A stretch of DNA of 64,000 nucleotides, from positions 620,001 to 684,000 of the forward strand of contig NZ_CP137552.1 of the NCBI RefSeq assembly GCF_039691755.1, written 5' to 3'. Of this stretch, positions 50,745-59,439 are shown piece by piece. A model generated the notes under the pieces. That model made no database searches and was not told the origin of the DNA. It saw only the letters and a program-made list of their open reading frames with translations. The position numbers and the translations under genes were made by a program. Each line of letters starts with the position of its first letter. Within the stretch, counting starts at the first letter, position 1. Source of the stretch: Halomonas sp. Bachu 37 (GTDB lineage Bacteria; Pseudomonadota; Gammaproteobacteria; Pseudomonadales; Halomonadaceae).

Positions 50745-51643
50745 GCCGAACACTGGGACAGATAGTCACTCAACAAGCGCGGCATGATCCCCAATTCCTC
50801 GAAGGTGCCCACGTTTTCGCTGACGCTGTTGTCCTGTTGCATCAAGAATATCTGATCGTGAGTCAGCGGCGCCGACGGCAGTCGCTGAGCCAGGCTCGCA
50901 AGCAGGTGCCAGGCCAAAAAAGGGACCGGAATCAGGGGGCGTTGACGGTGACGGTGGGCCAGAACTTGCGTGATGATTTGCCGATAGGTCATGACTTCTC
51001 GACCGCCCAATTCAAAAAAGCGTCGCTCGGGTGGGCGAGGGGAGAGCGCTCTTTCCACCGCTCGGGCTACGTCGTCGACATGAACCGGTTGCAAGCGTGT
51101 CTCGCCCTTGCCGAATAGTGGAATCAATGGCAGACGTGTGAGCTGGCTGAGCGATGACAGGAAGGCGCCATCGGGGCCGAACATCACGCTGGGACGCAGT
51201 ATCGTTGCCTTGGGGAAATGCTCGAGTACTGCGGCTTCGCCTTGCGCCCGGGCACGTATATACGCCGATGGTGACTGGGTGTCGGCGCCGATGCCCGAAA
51301 TTTGTACCAACTGACTGACCCCGGCCTCGCGTGCCCGTCGAGCTATTCTTCCCGCGCCGTCAACATGGATATCGCTAAAGCGAATATGTCGTTTCTGTAC
51401 ATATAAACTCACGGCATTGGCGACACCTGTCGCGCCTTGTACCGCCTGTTTCACACTTTCCTCATCCAGTATATCGGCTTCGACAAGGGTGATGGGGTCG
51501 CCAACTTGATACCAGTCGGGCAACTTGGGATGGCGTGCCGCGATCCGCACGCTTCGTCCCGCCTCTATCAGCGCCCGCACGATGGCTTGGCCAAGAAATC
51601 CAGTGCCGCCGAAAACGGTAATGAGTCGGTGTGAATCAGCCAT
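50717..51643 (-). CDS. Complex I NDUFA9-like NAD(P)-binding protein
   Basis: Atypical short-chain dehydrogenase of 308 aa. The nucleotide motif GGTGFLG is at residues 12-18; ATILRPSVMFGPDGAFLSSL and LQPVHVDDVARA follow, the pattern of the NDUFA9/NmrA-like group. Bacterial members have roles in quinone-linked metabolism or are uncharacterised; catalytic Tyr-Lys is not clearly kept. Its stop lies inside the ZIP-like gene's 3' end. Confidence 0.83.
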   Translation of the reverse strand: MADSHRLITVFGGTGFLGQAIVRALIEAGRSVRIAARHPKLPDWYQVGDPITLVEADILDEESVKQAVQGATGVANAVSLYVQKRHIRFSDIHVDGAGRIARRAREAGVSQLVQISGIGADTQSPSAYIRARAQGEAAVLEHFPKATILRPSVMFGPDGAFLSSLSQLTRLPLIPLFGKGETRLQPVHVDDVARAVERALSPRPPERRFFELGGREVMTYRQIITQVLAHRHRQRPLIPVPFLAWHLLASLAQRLPSAPLTHDQIFLMQQDNSVSENVGTFEELGIMPRLLSDYLSQCSAQRTSRNAE

Positions 51644-51711
51644 ATCGGGTACCTGACGGCCTGAATATTGATATCGGCTTTACCTACTGACTTCCGGGTA
51701 ATAAGCCAACG

Positions 51712-53463
51712 CTAGGCGCTTCGCGCCGGGAGGTCAACCAAGCCTTCCCGCCAACGCCACGCGAGGGTTCGGGCCGTCTCAAGTGTCGCTCGATGACTGA
51801 GCTTACCCCGCCGGGTCCGGATACCCGCGCGACGTAGCTTGAGAATGATACGGGGCGGTAACCCCACCAGAATAAGGGCAGCTCCTTGGTGCTGTATTTC
51901 ATTCACCAGTGAGCCCAGTGCCGCGATAGCGGTGCCATCCATGCTTGGCACGTCCCGCATATCAAGGATAACCGTACGTATTCCGGCGTCGACGTGACGC
52001 AATGTATGCAGTGCCTTTTCCGCAGCAGCGAAGAAAAGCGGGCCATCGATATCATAAACTACTGTCTCACGAGGGAGGTTTTCGGTGAGTGCATGGTTCT
52101 CTTCAAGGCGCTGTGTGCTTGTCAGCAACGCCATGCGCCGAATGAACAAAGCCGCCGCCAGCCCGGTTCCCACCGCGACGGCCAGCACCATATCGAACAC
52201 TACCGTGAGAACGAAACAGAGCAACAGGATAGTCACATCTCCCGCTGGAGCGGAACGTAGCGTGTGCCACACATGGCGTGCCTCGCTCATGTTCCAAGCC
52301 ACGACCAACAGCAAGGCGGCCAACGCCGCCATCGGTACCAGGCCTAGCAGGCCTGCGAGGCCAATCACCGCCAGCAGCACCACAGCGGCGTGAATCACAG
52401 CCGCCAGGGGTGAGCGTGCGCCACTGCGAACGTTGGTAGCCGTGCGAGCAATGGCGGCTGTGGCGGTAATGCCGCCGAACAAGGGGGCGACGATATTGCC
52501 TAGACCCTGGCCGATCAATTCGGCGTTGGGGTCATGGCGAGTACGTGTCAGACCATCGGCGACTACGGCGCAAAGCAGCGATTCAATTGCCGCCAGCATG
52601 GCGATGGCGAAAGCGGGGCCAAGCAAGGCTTGAAACAAGGCGAAATTCAATAACAGTGGATTGCCATCCGGTCCGGGCAACTGCCAGGGAAGGATGAAGG
52701 AGGGAGCCAAGGGTGGGATGCCCTTGCCATGCTCACCCTGCGCTTCCCAGGTAAAACGTGAGGCAATGGTTTCGACTTCAATTCCAGACCAGCGATTGAT
52801 AGCGAAGACTGCCAGGCTAGCCAGTACCAGGCCCGCCAGGGGAGCGGGAATAGGCAATCCCAGGCGGGGCCAGAGTAGCAGCAGCACCAAGGTCCAGCTG
52901 CCTATCAAGGTGGCGGTCGGGTCGAATTGAACCGTCGCGGTGGCCAGGCGTGCCAGGTTAGAGAAAAAATGCTCGCCCATTTCCAACTGATTCAAGCCAA
53001 GAAAATCCGGTACCTGGAGCATAGCGATTACCACGGCGATACCGGCGGTGAAACCGAGTACCACCGGGTAGGGTACGAACTGAATCAGCCGCCCGAGACC
53101 GGAAATACCCATCGCTACCAGAATGATTCCAGCCATCAACGTGGCTACCAGCAATCCACCCAGGCCGAACTGCTGGACAATGGGGAAGAGGATGGCAACA
53201 AAGGCAGCGGTAGGGCCGGACACATTGAAGCGGGAACCGCCGGTGAGCGCGATGATGGCGCCCGCTACAATGGCGGTATAGAGCCCATGCTGAGGTGGGA
53301 CTCCCGTGGCGATGGCCAAGGCCATGGAGAGTGGTACCGCCACGGTGCCGATGGTGAGCCCTGCCATGAGGTCATGTCGTAGATCACTCAAACCGTAACC
53401 CGCACGCCAGCTATCGCTGAGGCCGGTGGCGATGCGTGGCAAAGGACGAGGGAACTTGGCCAT
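51712..53463 (-). CDS. SulP family inorganic anion transporter with STAS domain
   Basis: Polytopic transporter of 583 aa. The N-terminal segment YGLSDLRHDLMAGLTIGTVAVPLSMALAIATG is the SulP signature, ten or more helices follow, and a cytoplasmic STAS domain occupies the C-terminal 130 residues (TVILDMRDVPSMDGTAIAALG). Substrates in the family include sulfate, bicarbonate and chloride; this protein's is unknown. ATG 53463 follows AAGGAGACCCC, so the earlier in-frame start at 53493 is rejected. Confidence 0.9.
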   Translation of the reverse strand: MAKFPRPLPRIATGLSDSWRAGYGLSDLRHDLMAGLTIGTVAVPLSMALAIATGVPPQHGLYTAIVAGAIIALTGGSRFNVSGPTAAFVAILFPIVQQFGLGGLLVATLMAGIILVAMGISGLGRLIQFVPYPVVLGFTAGIAVVIAMLQVPDFLGLNQLEMGEHFFSNLARLATATVQFDPTATLIGSWTLVLLLLWPRLGLPIPAPLAGLVLASLAVFAINRWSGIEVETIASRFTWEAQGEHGKGIPPLAPSFILPWQLPGPDGNPLLLNFALFQALLGPAFAIAMLAAIESLLCAVVADGLTRTRHDPNAELIGQGLGNIVAPLFGGITATAAIARTATNVRSGARSPLAAVIHAAVVLLAVIGLAGLLGLVPMAALAALLLVVAWNMSEARHVWHTLRSAPAGDVTILLLCFVLTVVFDMVLAVAVGTGLAAALFIRRMALLTSTQRLEENHALTENLPRETVVYDIDGPLFFAAAEKALHTLRHVDAGIRTVILDMRDVPSMDGTAIAALGSLVNEIQHQGAALILVGLPPRIILKLRRAGIRTRRGKLSHRATLETARTLAWRWREGLVDLPARSA

Positions 53464-53654
53464 GGGGTCTCCTTCTGACGGGAGAAACAGCATGGCATAA
53501 ACTCATCAAAGGCGGGAATTTTTATCCCGGCTGATGCTTCTTGTGGTTGGCTCGGCGATACAGACCCAGGCCTGCATGAAGCGTATTGACAGAAAAGCGC
53601 CCTTCGTCGAGGCTGAAAGAGTCTGAATCCACTCTTGCAAGGAGGAGCATCGAG

Positions 53655-54131
53655 ATGGCTTTCGCCCTATCGGACCTGACGCTGGAGAGCCCGGCCTTCG
53701 GCACTCATCAACCCATCCCCACCAAGTTTACCGGAGACGGAGAGGATGTCTCGCCGGCGCTTGCCTGGCGAGACGCGCCTGAAGGAACTCAGGGATTCGC
53801 GGTGATTTGTCACGACCCCGATGCACCGCTGGTGCAGCACGGCAGCTACGGTTTCGTTCACTGGCTACTCTATAACCTGCCGGCAGACACATTGTCTCTT
53901 GAAGAGAACACGCCGGTAGGGACCGCGGGAAGCAACGACTTCGGCAATGTCGGTTACGGCGGCCCGATGCCCCCGGAAGGGCACGGTCAACACCATTATT
54001 ATTTCTGGGTGCTGGCATTGGACAGCCCCACCACCTTGCCGGCAGGATTGACTCTGCCTCAGTTACTGCAGGAAGTTGAACCTCATCTGCTGGGAATGAA
54101 CCGGCTGATAGGAACGTATCGGCGCGACTGA
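53655..54131 (+). CDS. YbhB/YbcL family PEBP-like protein
   Basis: Phosphatidylethanolamine-binding-like protein, 158 aa. It has FAVICHDPDAPLVQHGSYGFVHW and GGPMPPEGHGQHHYYFWVLALD, the two conserved pocket motifs of the YbhB/YbcL (Raf kinase inhibitor-like) family, whose bacterial role is unknown. The upstream open frame to 53586 is non-homologous; ATG 53655 follows AAGGAGGAG. Confidence 0.9.
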   Translation: MAFALSDLTLESPAFGTHQPIPTKFTGDGEDVSPALAWRDAPEGTQGFAVICHDPDAPLVQHGSYGFVHWLLYNLPADTLSLEENTPVGTAGSNDFGNVGYGGPMPPEGHGQHHYYFWVLALDSPTTLPAGLTLPQLLQEVEPHLLGMNRLIGTYRRD

Positions 54132-54231
54132 TGTGCGCTCTTTCTGTCTTCGGGCCGATTGAACGGGTGGAGCCCAGGAGTCAAGCGGTGTAGGCTCTGT
54201 CGCCTTCACCCGTCGACCGAGGAATACCTTG

Positions 54232-54573
54232 ATGAGCGCTCTGCCCAACTGTCCTGAATGTGCTTCCGAATTTACCTATGACGATGGCTTGCAGTTCGTC
54301 TGTCCCGAATGTGGTCATGAGTGGTCCAAGGAGCAGGAGGCTGATGGGGGAGAGGAGGCGCCTGTGGTGCGTGATGCCAATGGCAACGCCCTGAATGATG
54401 GCGATGACGTCACGGTAATCAAGGATCTCAAGGTCAAGGGCAGTTCCTCGGTGGTGAAAGTGGGCACCAAGGTAAAAGGTATCCGACTAGTTGAAGGGGA
54501 CCACGATATCGATTGTAAAGTGGAAGGGATCGGGCCGATGAAGTTGAAATCCGAGTTCGTCAAGAAGGCTTGA
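54232..54573 (+). CDS. yjdM: Zinc-ribbon protein YjdM (PhnA)
   Basis: Protein of 113 aa with an N-terminal zinc ribbon (CPEC at 7-10 and CPEC at 24-27) and the beta-rich domain [17 protein letters not shown]...[19 protein letters not shown]. Formerly named PhnA though it is not a phosphonate lyase; function unknown. A TTG immediately before the ATG is a less likely start. Confidence 0.92.
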   Translation: MSALPNCPECASEFTYDDGLQFVCPECGHEWSKEQEADGGEEAPVVRDANGNALNDGDDVTVIKDLKVKGSSSVVKVGTKVKGIRLVEGDHDIDCKVEGIGPMKLKSEFVKKA

Positions 54574-54610
54574 TTGCGCCTGGCGCAAAATACCTGTAAC
54601 TGAATTAGCA

Positions 54611-54692
54611 CACGACCGTAAAGCAGAGCGCCCGCCAGTCAACTGATGGGCGCTCTGTTTTTACGGTCGTGACAAGTTACGGTCGTGACAAG
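54611..54692 (+). repeat. 22-bp-stem hairpin followed by tandem 16-bp direct repeat
   Basis: CACGACCGTAAA (54611-54622) pairs perfectly with TTTACGGTCGTG (54660-54671), and CAGAGCGCCC (54624-54633) with GGGCGCTCTG (54648-54657). The right arm overlaps two perfect copies of TTACGGTCGTGACAAG at 54661-54676 and 54677-54692. The inner stem plus GTTTTT is a good terminator for yjdM; the outer extension and tandem repeat are unexplained. Confidence 0.75.
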
Positions 54693-54717
54693 CCAAGGCC
54701 GCTCGCCTTGTTTCATC

Positions 54718-54921
54718 TCACGCCGTCGTATTAATCTGGGTTCCGATGGTGCCGCTGGTGGCCAGTTGAGGCTCAAGCGACACGGATTCCATCAAATCTG
54801 CGATATGCGCTTCTTGTCCATCGAGCGCCTGTTTGAACACGCTCAGTTGTGCCTGTTGCGATGCTTGTGCTTGCTGGAGCGCCATGGAAGCACTGACGGC
54901 GTTGTTTACGGCGGAATCCAT
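54718..54921 (-). CDS. YjfB-like putative motility protein
   Basis: Small helical protein of 67 aa: MDSAVNNAVSASMALQQAQ..., ending ATSGTIGTQINTTA. It resembles the YjfB family annotated as putative motility proteins, whose action is unclear. The ATG follows GAGGAGAAATATC. The in-frame extension to 54966 is rejected. No flagellar genes lie nearby. Confidence 0.72.
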   Translation of the reverse strand: MDSAVNNAVSASMALQQAQASQQAQLSVFKQALDGQEAHIADLMESVSLEPQLATSGTIGTQINTTA

Positions 54922-55053
54922 GATATTTCTCCTCGGTTGAATAGAAGTAGTAATTAATCCAACCAATCAGTTTGCTCTGATCAGTCTAGAACCATTTTTC
55001 TACGAATCTACCAGTCCCGTATGGTAAGTACAAAAACGATAGTTTCTATAAAT

Positions 55054-55072
55054 GATAATGATTGTTGTTTTT
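55054..55072. promoter_or_regulatory. Possible Fur box upstream of the suf operon
   Basis: GATAATGATTGTTGTTTTT matches the left half of the Fur consensus GATAATGATAATCATTATC exactly and the right half poorly. It is about 140 bp upstream of the Rrf2 regulator gene. Iron regulation of suf operons is known in other bacteria; here it is tentative. Confidence 0.4.
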
Positions 55073-55149
55073 GATGTGAATGGTATCGAACGTGCCGTTA
55101 TTGTCGGTCAAGTGCGATGGATTTTGTCAGAGGGCTTCACATCATATTT

Positions 55150-55174
55150 ATACAGGACTAAAATGGTACCCAAT
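55150..55174. promoter_or_regulatory. Candidate IscR type 1-like site upstream of the suf regulator
   Basis: ATACAGGACTAAAATGGT and the next seven bases match the IscR type 1 consensus (ATASYYGACTRWWWYAGTCRRSTAT) at about 18 of 25 positions, best over the left half and centre GACTAAAAT-GT. It ends 38 bp before the Rrf2 gene start, suggesting autoregulation. Confidence 0.5.
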
Positions 55175-55212
55175 TAACGACACTCAGTGGTATCACGCAC
55201 CGGGGTAACCAC

Positions 55213-55677
55213 ATGCTAAAGCTTTCACGGTTGACCGATTATGCCGCTGTGGTCATGGCGCAGATAGCGCGCCACCCGCAGCAGGCACATACCACCGCCG
55301 AGCTGGCGCAGGCGGTTCAACTACCGCACCCGACGGTGAGCAAGACACTCAAGATGCTGGTTCGCGCCGGTCTGTTGAAATCCCAGCGAGGCTCCCAAGG
55401 TGGCTATCAGCTGGCAAGGGCCGCCTCGAGAATCACGGCGGCCGATATCATTGCCGCCATCGAAGGCCCTGTGGCAATGACGGAATGCAGCCAGGCGGAA
55501 GGCGACTGTGAATTGGCGGCCACCTGTGGGGTGGCGGATAACTGGCAGCGTGTCTCGCTGGCGATTCGTGGCTTGCTCGATAGCGTCACGCTGGCCCACC
55601 TGGCGGCGACGTCGCCGATCAAGCTGCCGGTTCAATTGCCTATCCAGAGTGTGAGCTTGGCGGCTGAGTCGGCCTGA
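55213..55677 (+). CDS. Rrf2 family SUF system regulator
   Basis: Winged-helix protein of 154 aa: MLKLSRLTDYAAVVMAQIA, then LPHPTVSKTLKMLVRAGLLKSQRG and GGYQLAR, the Rrf2/IscR pattern. Three cysteines at 92, 99 and 105 (EC-x6-C-x5-C) likely bind an Fe-S cluster, so it should sense cluster status. It corresponds to the suf-associated regulator known from Xanthomonas-type operons. sufB follows 99 bp later. Confidence 0.9.
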   Translation: MLKLSRLTDYAAVVMAQIARHPQQAHTTAELAQAVQLPHPTVSKTLKMLVRAGLLKSQRGSQGGYQLARAASRITAADIIAAIEGPVAMTECSQAEGDCELAATCGVADNWQRVSLAIRGLLDSVTLAHLAATSPIKLPVQLPIQSVSLAAESA

Positions 55678-55776
55678 GTCGTATCCGAATCGATATCGTG
55701 CCCTGATTGGAGGCACGCAATTATTGCTCTAGGCGAGCACACAACTCGCCCGCCCAACTGCCCGGAGGGGAAGACC

Positions 55777-57219
55777 ATGGCAAGCGAAGAAATGGAACAG
55801 TTGGTTCGTCGCGATTATAAAGAAGGCTTCGTAACCGATATCGAAAGCGAGACCGTACCACCGGGTCTCGACGAGAACACCATCGCCTTCATTTCGAAGA
55901 AGAAGGGCGAACCCGATTGGATGCTGCAGTGGCGCCTGGACGCCTATCACCAGTGGCTGAAGATGAAGTCACCCTCTTGGGCCCATCTAGATTATCCGCC
56001 CATCGATTATCAGGCCATCTCCTATTACAGCGCACCCAAGCGCCCCGAGGACATGCCCCAGAGCCTGGATGAAGTAGATCCCAAGCTGCTGGAAACCTAC
56101 GAGAAGCTGGGCATTCCGCTGCACGAACGGGCAGCGCTGGCGGGTGTGGCGGTGGATGCGGTGTTCGATTCCGTATCCGTCACCACCACCTTCAAGAAGG
56201 AGTTGGCGGAAGCCGGGGTCATCTTCTGCTCCATTTCCGATGCCATCCGCGACTACCCAGAACTGATCAAGCAGTATCTGGGCACCGTGGTGCCGGTGAG
56301 CGACAATTACTTCGCTGCTCTCAACTCGGCGGTCTTCACCGATGGCTCCTTCGTCTTCGTGCCCGAAGGCGTGACGTGCCCGATGGAGCTTTCGACTTAT
56401 TTTCGCATCAACGCCGCCAATACCGGGCAGTTCGAACGCACCCTGATCATCTGCGAAAGTCGGGCTCAGGTCTCGTATCTTGAGGGCTGTACCGCACCGA
56501 TGCGCGATGAAAATCAGCTGCACGCGGCGGTGGTCGAACTGGTGGCACTCGATGACGCCTACATCAAGTACTCAACGGTGCAGAACTGGTATCCCGGCGA
56601 CGAAGAGGGCAAGGGCGGCATCTACAACTTCGTCACCAAGCGCGGCGACTGCCGTGGCGACCGTTCGCGGATCAGCTGGACCCAGGTCGAGACCGGCTCC
56701 GCCATCACCTGGAAATACCCCTCGTGCGTGTTGCGCGGCAAGGACAGCGTCGGCGAGTTCTACTCCGTGGCGGTGACCAATGGACGCCAGCAGGCGGATA
56801 CCGGTACCAAGATGATCCATATCGGTGAAGGCACGCGCTCCTATATCGTCTCGAAGGGGATCGCTGCCGGTCGCAGCGACCAGTCCTACCGTGGCCTGGT
56901 CAAGATCGGCCCGCGTGCCAAGGGCGCGCGCAACTTCACCCAGTGTGATTCGCTGCTGATCGGCGATACCTGCGGCGCGCATACCTTCCCCTATCAGGAA
57001 ATTGGCAACAGCACCGCCACGGTGGAGCACGAAGCAACCACATCGAAGATCGGCGAAGATCAGCTGTTCTATTGTCAAAGCCGCGGTATCAGTGAAGAAG
57101 ATGCCGTGAGCATGATCGTCAATGGTTTCTGCAAGGATGTCTTCCAGGAGCTGCCGATGGAGTTTGCCGTCGAAGCGGAAGCCCTGCTCAACGTCACGCT
57201 CGAAGGCGCCGTAGGCTGA
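55777..57219 (+). CDS. sufB: Fe-S cluster assembly protein SufB
   Basis: Scaffold protein of 480 aa, forming the SufBC2D complex. It has the conserved [11 protein letters not shown] and [17 protein letters not shown] and [22 protein letters not shown] blocks. The cysteine in [10 protein letters not shown] is probably the acceptor of sulfur during cluster building. ATG follows CGGAGGGG. First structural gene of the operon; no sufA precedes it. Confidence 0.95.
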   Translation: MASEEMEQLVRRDYKEGFVTDIESETVPPGLDENTIAFISKKKGEPDWMLQWRLDAYHQWLKMKSPSWAHLDYPPIDYQAISYYSAPKRPEDMPQSLDEVDPKLLETYEKLGIPLHERAALAGVAVDAVFDSVSVTTTFKKELAEAGVIFCSISDAIRDYPELIKQYLGTVVPVSDNYFAALNSAVFTDGSFVFVPEGVTCPMELSTYFRINAANTGQFERTLIICESRAQVSYLEGCTAPMRDENQLHAAVVELVALDDAYIKYSTVQNWYPGDEEGKGGIYNFVTKRGDCRGDRSRISWTQVETGSAITWKYPSCVLRGKDSVGEFYSVAVTNGRQQADTGTKMIHIGEGTRSYIVSKGIAAGRSDQSYRGLVKIGPRAKGARNFTQCDSLLIGDTCGAHTFPYQEIGNSTATVEHEATTSKIGEDQLFYCQSRGISEEDAVSMIVNGFCKDVFQELPMEFAVEAEALLNVTLEGAVG

Positions 57220-57332
57220 TAGAACCGACTGAGCGACGCCTCACGATGTCGCTCATGACGCGCCTCGCGTGAAGCGGAATTAACTTAATTCGGGTCGCAG
57301 TGGCGGCTCGCCAGAATCGAAAGGTACTCAAG

Positions 57333-58082
57333 ATGCTCGAAGTCAAGGATCTGCACGTCAAGGTGGAAGGTACGGAAATCCTCAAGGGTCTGAACCTGAC
57401 CATTCAGGCCGGGGAAGTCCATGCCATCATGGGTCCCAACGGGGCGGGCAAGTCCACCCTGTCGGCGGTCATTGCCGGCAAGGATGGCTATGAGGTGACT
57501 TCCGGCACCATCACTTTCGAAGGCCAGGATGTGCTGGAGATGGAAATCGAGGAGCGCGCCCAGGCCGGGCTGTTGCTGGGCTTCCAATACCCGGTGGAGA
57601 TCCCTGGGGTCAAGAACATCTATTTGCTCAAGGCAGCCTTGAACGCACAGCGTGAAGCGCGGGGTGAAAGCGAGATACCCGCTCCCGAATTCATGAAACT
57701 GATCAAGGAAAAGCTGGCCTTCATGAAGATGGATGCCAGCTTCCTCCAGCGCGCGGTGAACGAAGGCTTCTCCGGCGGAGAGAAAAAGCGCAACGAGATC
57801 CTGCAGATGCTGGTATTGCAGCCCAAGCTTGCGATGCTCGACGAGATCGACTCGGGTCTGGATATCGACGCCATGCGGGTCGTCGCCGATGGCGTGAACA
57901 GCCTGCGTGCCAACGAGCGTGCCATCCTCATGGTGACTCACTACCAGCGGCTACTGGACTACGTGGTGCCGGACAAGGTGCATGTGCTGGTCGATGGCCG
58001 CATCGTCAAGAGTGGAGACGCGCAACTGGCCAAGCAGCTTGAAGCCCAGGGCTATGAAGGTATCGAGGAGACCGCTGCATGA
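57333..58082 (+). CDS. sufC: Fe-S cluster assembly ATPase SufC
   Basis: ABC-type ATPase of 249 aa that binds SufB and SufD. Walker A GPNGAGKST lies near residue 34, the unusual signature FSGGEKKRNE near 145 and Walker B LAMLDEIDSGLD near 166. An upstream in-frame GTG region from 57300 lacks similarity; ATG 57333 is the family start. Its last bases overlap sufD's ATG (ATGA). Confidence 0.95.
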   Translation: MLEVKDLHVKVEGTEILKGLNLTIQAGEVHAIMGPNGAGKSTLSAVIAGKDGYEVTSGTITFEGQDVLEMEIEERAQAGLLLGFQYPVEIPGVKNIYLLKAALNAQREARGESEIPAPEFMKLIKEKLAFMKMDASFLQRAVNEGFSGGEKKRNEILQMLVLQPKLAMLDEIDSGLDIDAMRVVADGVNSLRANERAILMVTHYQRLLDYVVPDKVHVLVDGRIVKSGDAQLAKQLEAQGYEGIEETAA

Positions 58083-59425
58083 GCGATGTAACCCATTTCA
58101 TGGACGCGTTTGTCGCTCGCGCCGAGCAGCGCGGGCCGGAACCTACCTGGATCGCCGCGCGGCGTCAGGCGGGCGCGGCTCGTTTCGAGGCGATGGGTTT
58201 TCCCACACGGCGCGATGAGGCGTGGAAATATACCGATGTGCGTCCCATTTCCCGTGGCCGGTTTGCGTTCGCCGAGAGTGCGGATTTTTCACCAGCCAAG
58301 GCGGCGGCACTGACCTTGCCGGTCGACGCGTACCGCCTCACGTTGGTTGACGGTATCTTCTCGAGTGCATTATCGGAGCTCGATGGTCTTCCCGAAAGCG
58401 TTCATCTGATGCCGCTTTCCCAGGCACTGGAGAATAACCACGAAGCGGTGGGCGGCCCGCTGGGGCGCTTGACGGGCGTCGAATTTTCACCTTTTTCCGC
58501 ACTCAATACCGCTTTCACCGAAGAGGGCGTTGTCATCCGTCTGGCGCCCGGTACGGTGGTGGACAAGCCCATTTTGGTGCAGTTCCTTTCCACCCAAGGC
58601 GAGCAGCCGGTGATGAGCCACCCGCGTATCCTGGTAGAAGCCGGTGCCCGTAGCGAGGCCACGCTGATCGAGCACCACATCGGTGAAACGGATGCCGCCA
58701 ACTTCACCAATCTGGTGGCCGAGATCATGCTGGATCGTGGGGCCATATTCACCCACTACAAGCTTCAGGAAGCACCGCTGGGCGACCTGCATGTCTCCAG
58801 CACTCATGTCGAGCAGGGACGCGACACGCGCTACACCTCCTATAGCCTCAACCTGGGCGGCGCACTGGTGCGAAACGACCTGATTGCCGACTTGAACGGC
58901 CAGGGCGCCGAAGCCAATTTCTATGGGCTCTTCTACGGCCAGGGTCGTCAGCACGTTGATAACCATACCCTGGCCAACCACAATGCTCCTCTCACGTTCT
59001 CCAACGAGAATTACAAGGGCATTCTGGATGATCGCGCTCATGGCGTGTTCAACGGCAAGGTTGTGGTGAAGCGCGATAGCCAGAAGATCGAAGGCTTCCA
59101 GAGCAACGCCAACCTGCTGCTGTCGGACCGCGCGGAGATCGATGCCAAGCCCGAACTGGAAATCTATGCCGACGACGTCAAGTGCTCCCATGGTTCCACC
59201 ACGGGCCAGTTGGACGAAGAGGCGGTCTACGCCCTTCGTACTCGGGGTATCGACGAGCAAACCGCCCGAGGGCTATTGACGCTGGCATTCGCCGGAGAAG
59301 TGATGGAGCAGGTAGATATCGATGCCATCGCCGAGCGTGTCGAGCGTGCGGTAGCCGGCAAGCTGCCCGAGCGGTTCAATCTGGCGGGCTTGGTTGAAGT
59401 CGCCGCCGCCCTCAACGACGCATAA
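58079..59425 (+). CDS. sufD: Fe-S cluster assembly protein SufD
   Basis: Partner of SufB, 448 aa. N-terminal helical part with FPTRRDEAWKYTDVRP, then the beta-helix core and the C-terminal block DDVKCSHGSTTGQLDEEAVYALRTRGI, whose histidine and neighbouring residues contribute to cluster formation. It begins in the sufC stop (4-bp overlap), so translation is coupled. Confidence 0.95.
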   Translation: MSDVTHFMDAFVARAEQRGPEPTWIAARRQAGAARFEAMGFPTRRDEAWKYTDVRPISRGRFAFAESADFSPAKAAALTLPVDAYRLTLVDGIFSSALSELDGLPESVHLMPLSQALENNHEAVGGPLGRLTGVEFSPFSALNTAFTEEGVVIRLAPGTVVDKPILVQFLSTQGEQPVMSHPRILVEAGARSEATLIEHHIGETDAANFTNLVAEIMLDRGAIFTHYKLQEAPLGDLHVSSTHVEQGRDTRYTSYSLNLGGALVRNDLIADLNGQGAEANFYGLFYGQGRQHVDNHTLANHNAPLTFSNENYKGILDDRAHGVFNGKVVVKRDSQKIEGFQSNANLLLSDRAEIDAKPELEIYADDVKCSHGSTTGQLDEEAVYALRTRGIDEQTARGLLTLAFAGEVMEQVDIDAIAERVERAVAGKLPERFNLAGLVEVAAALNDA

Positions 59426-59439
59426 GCGAGGAGTCTTGC

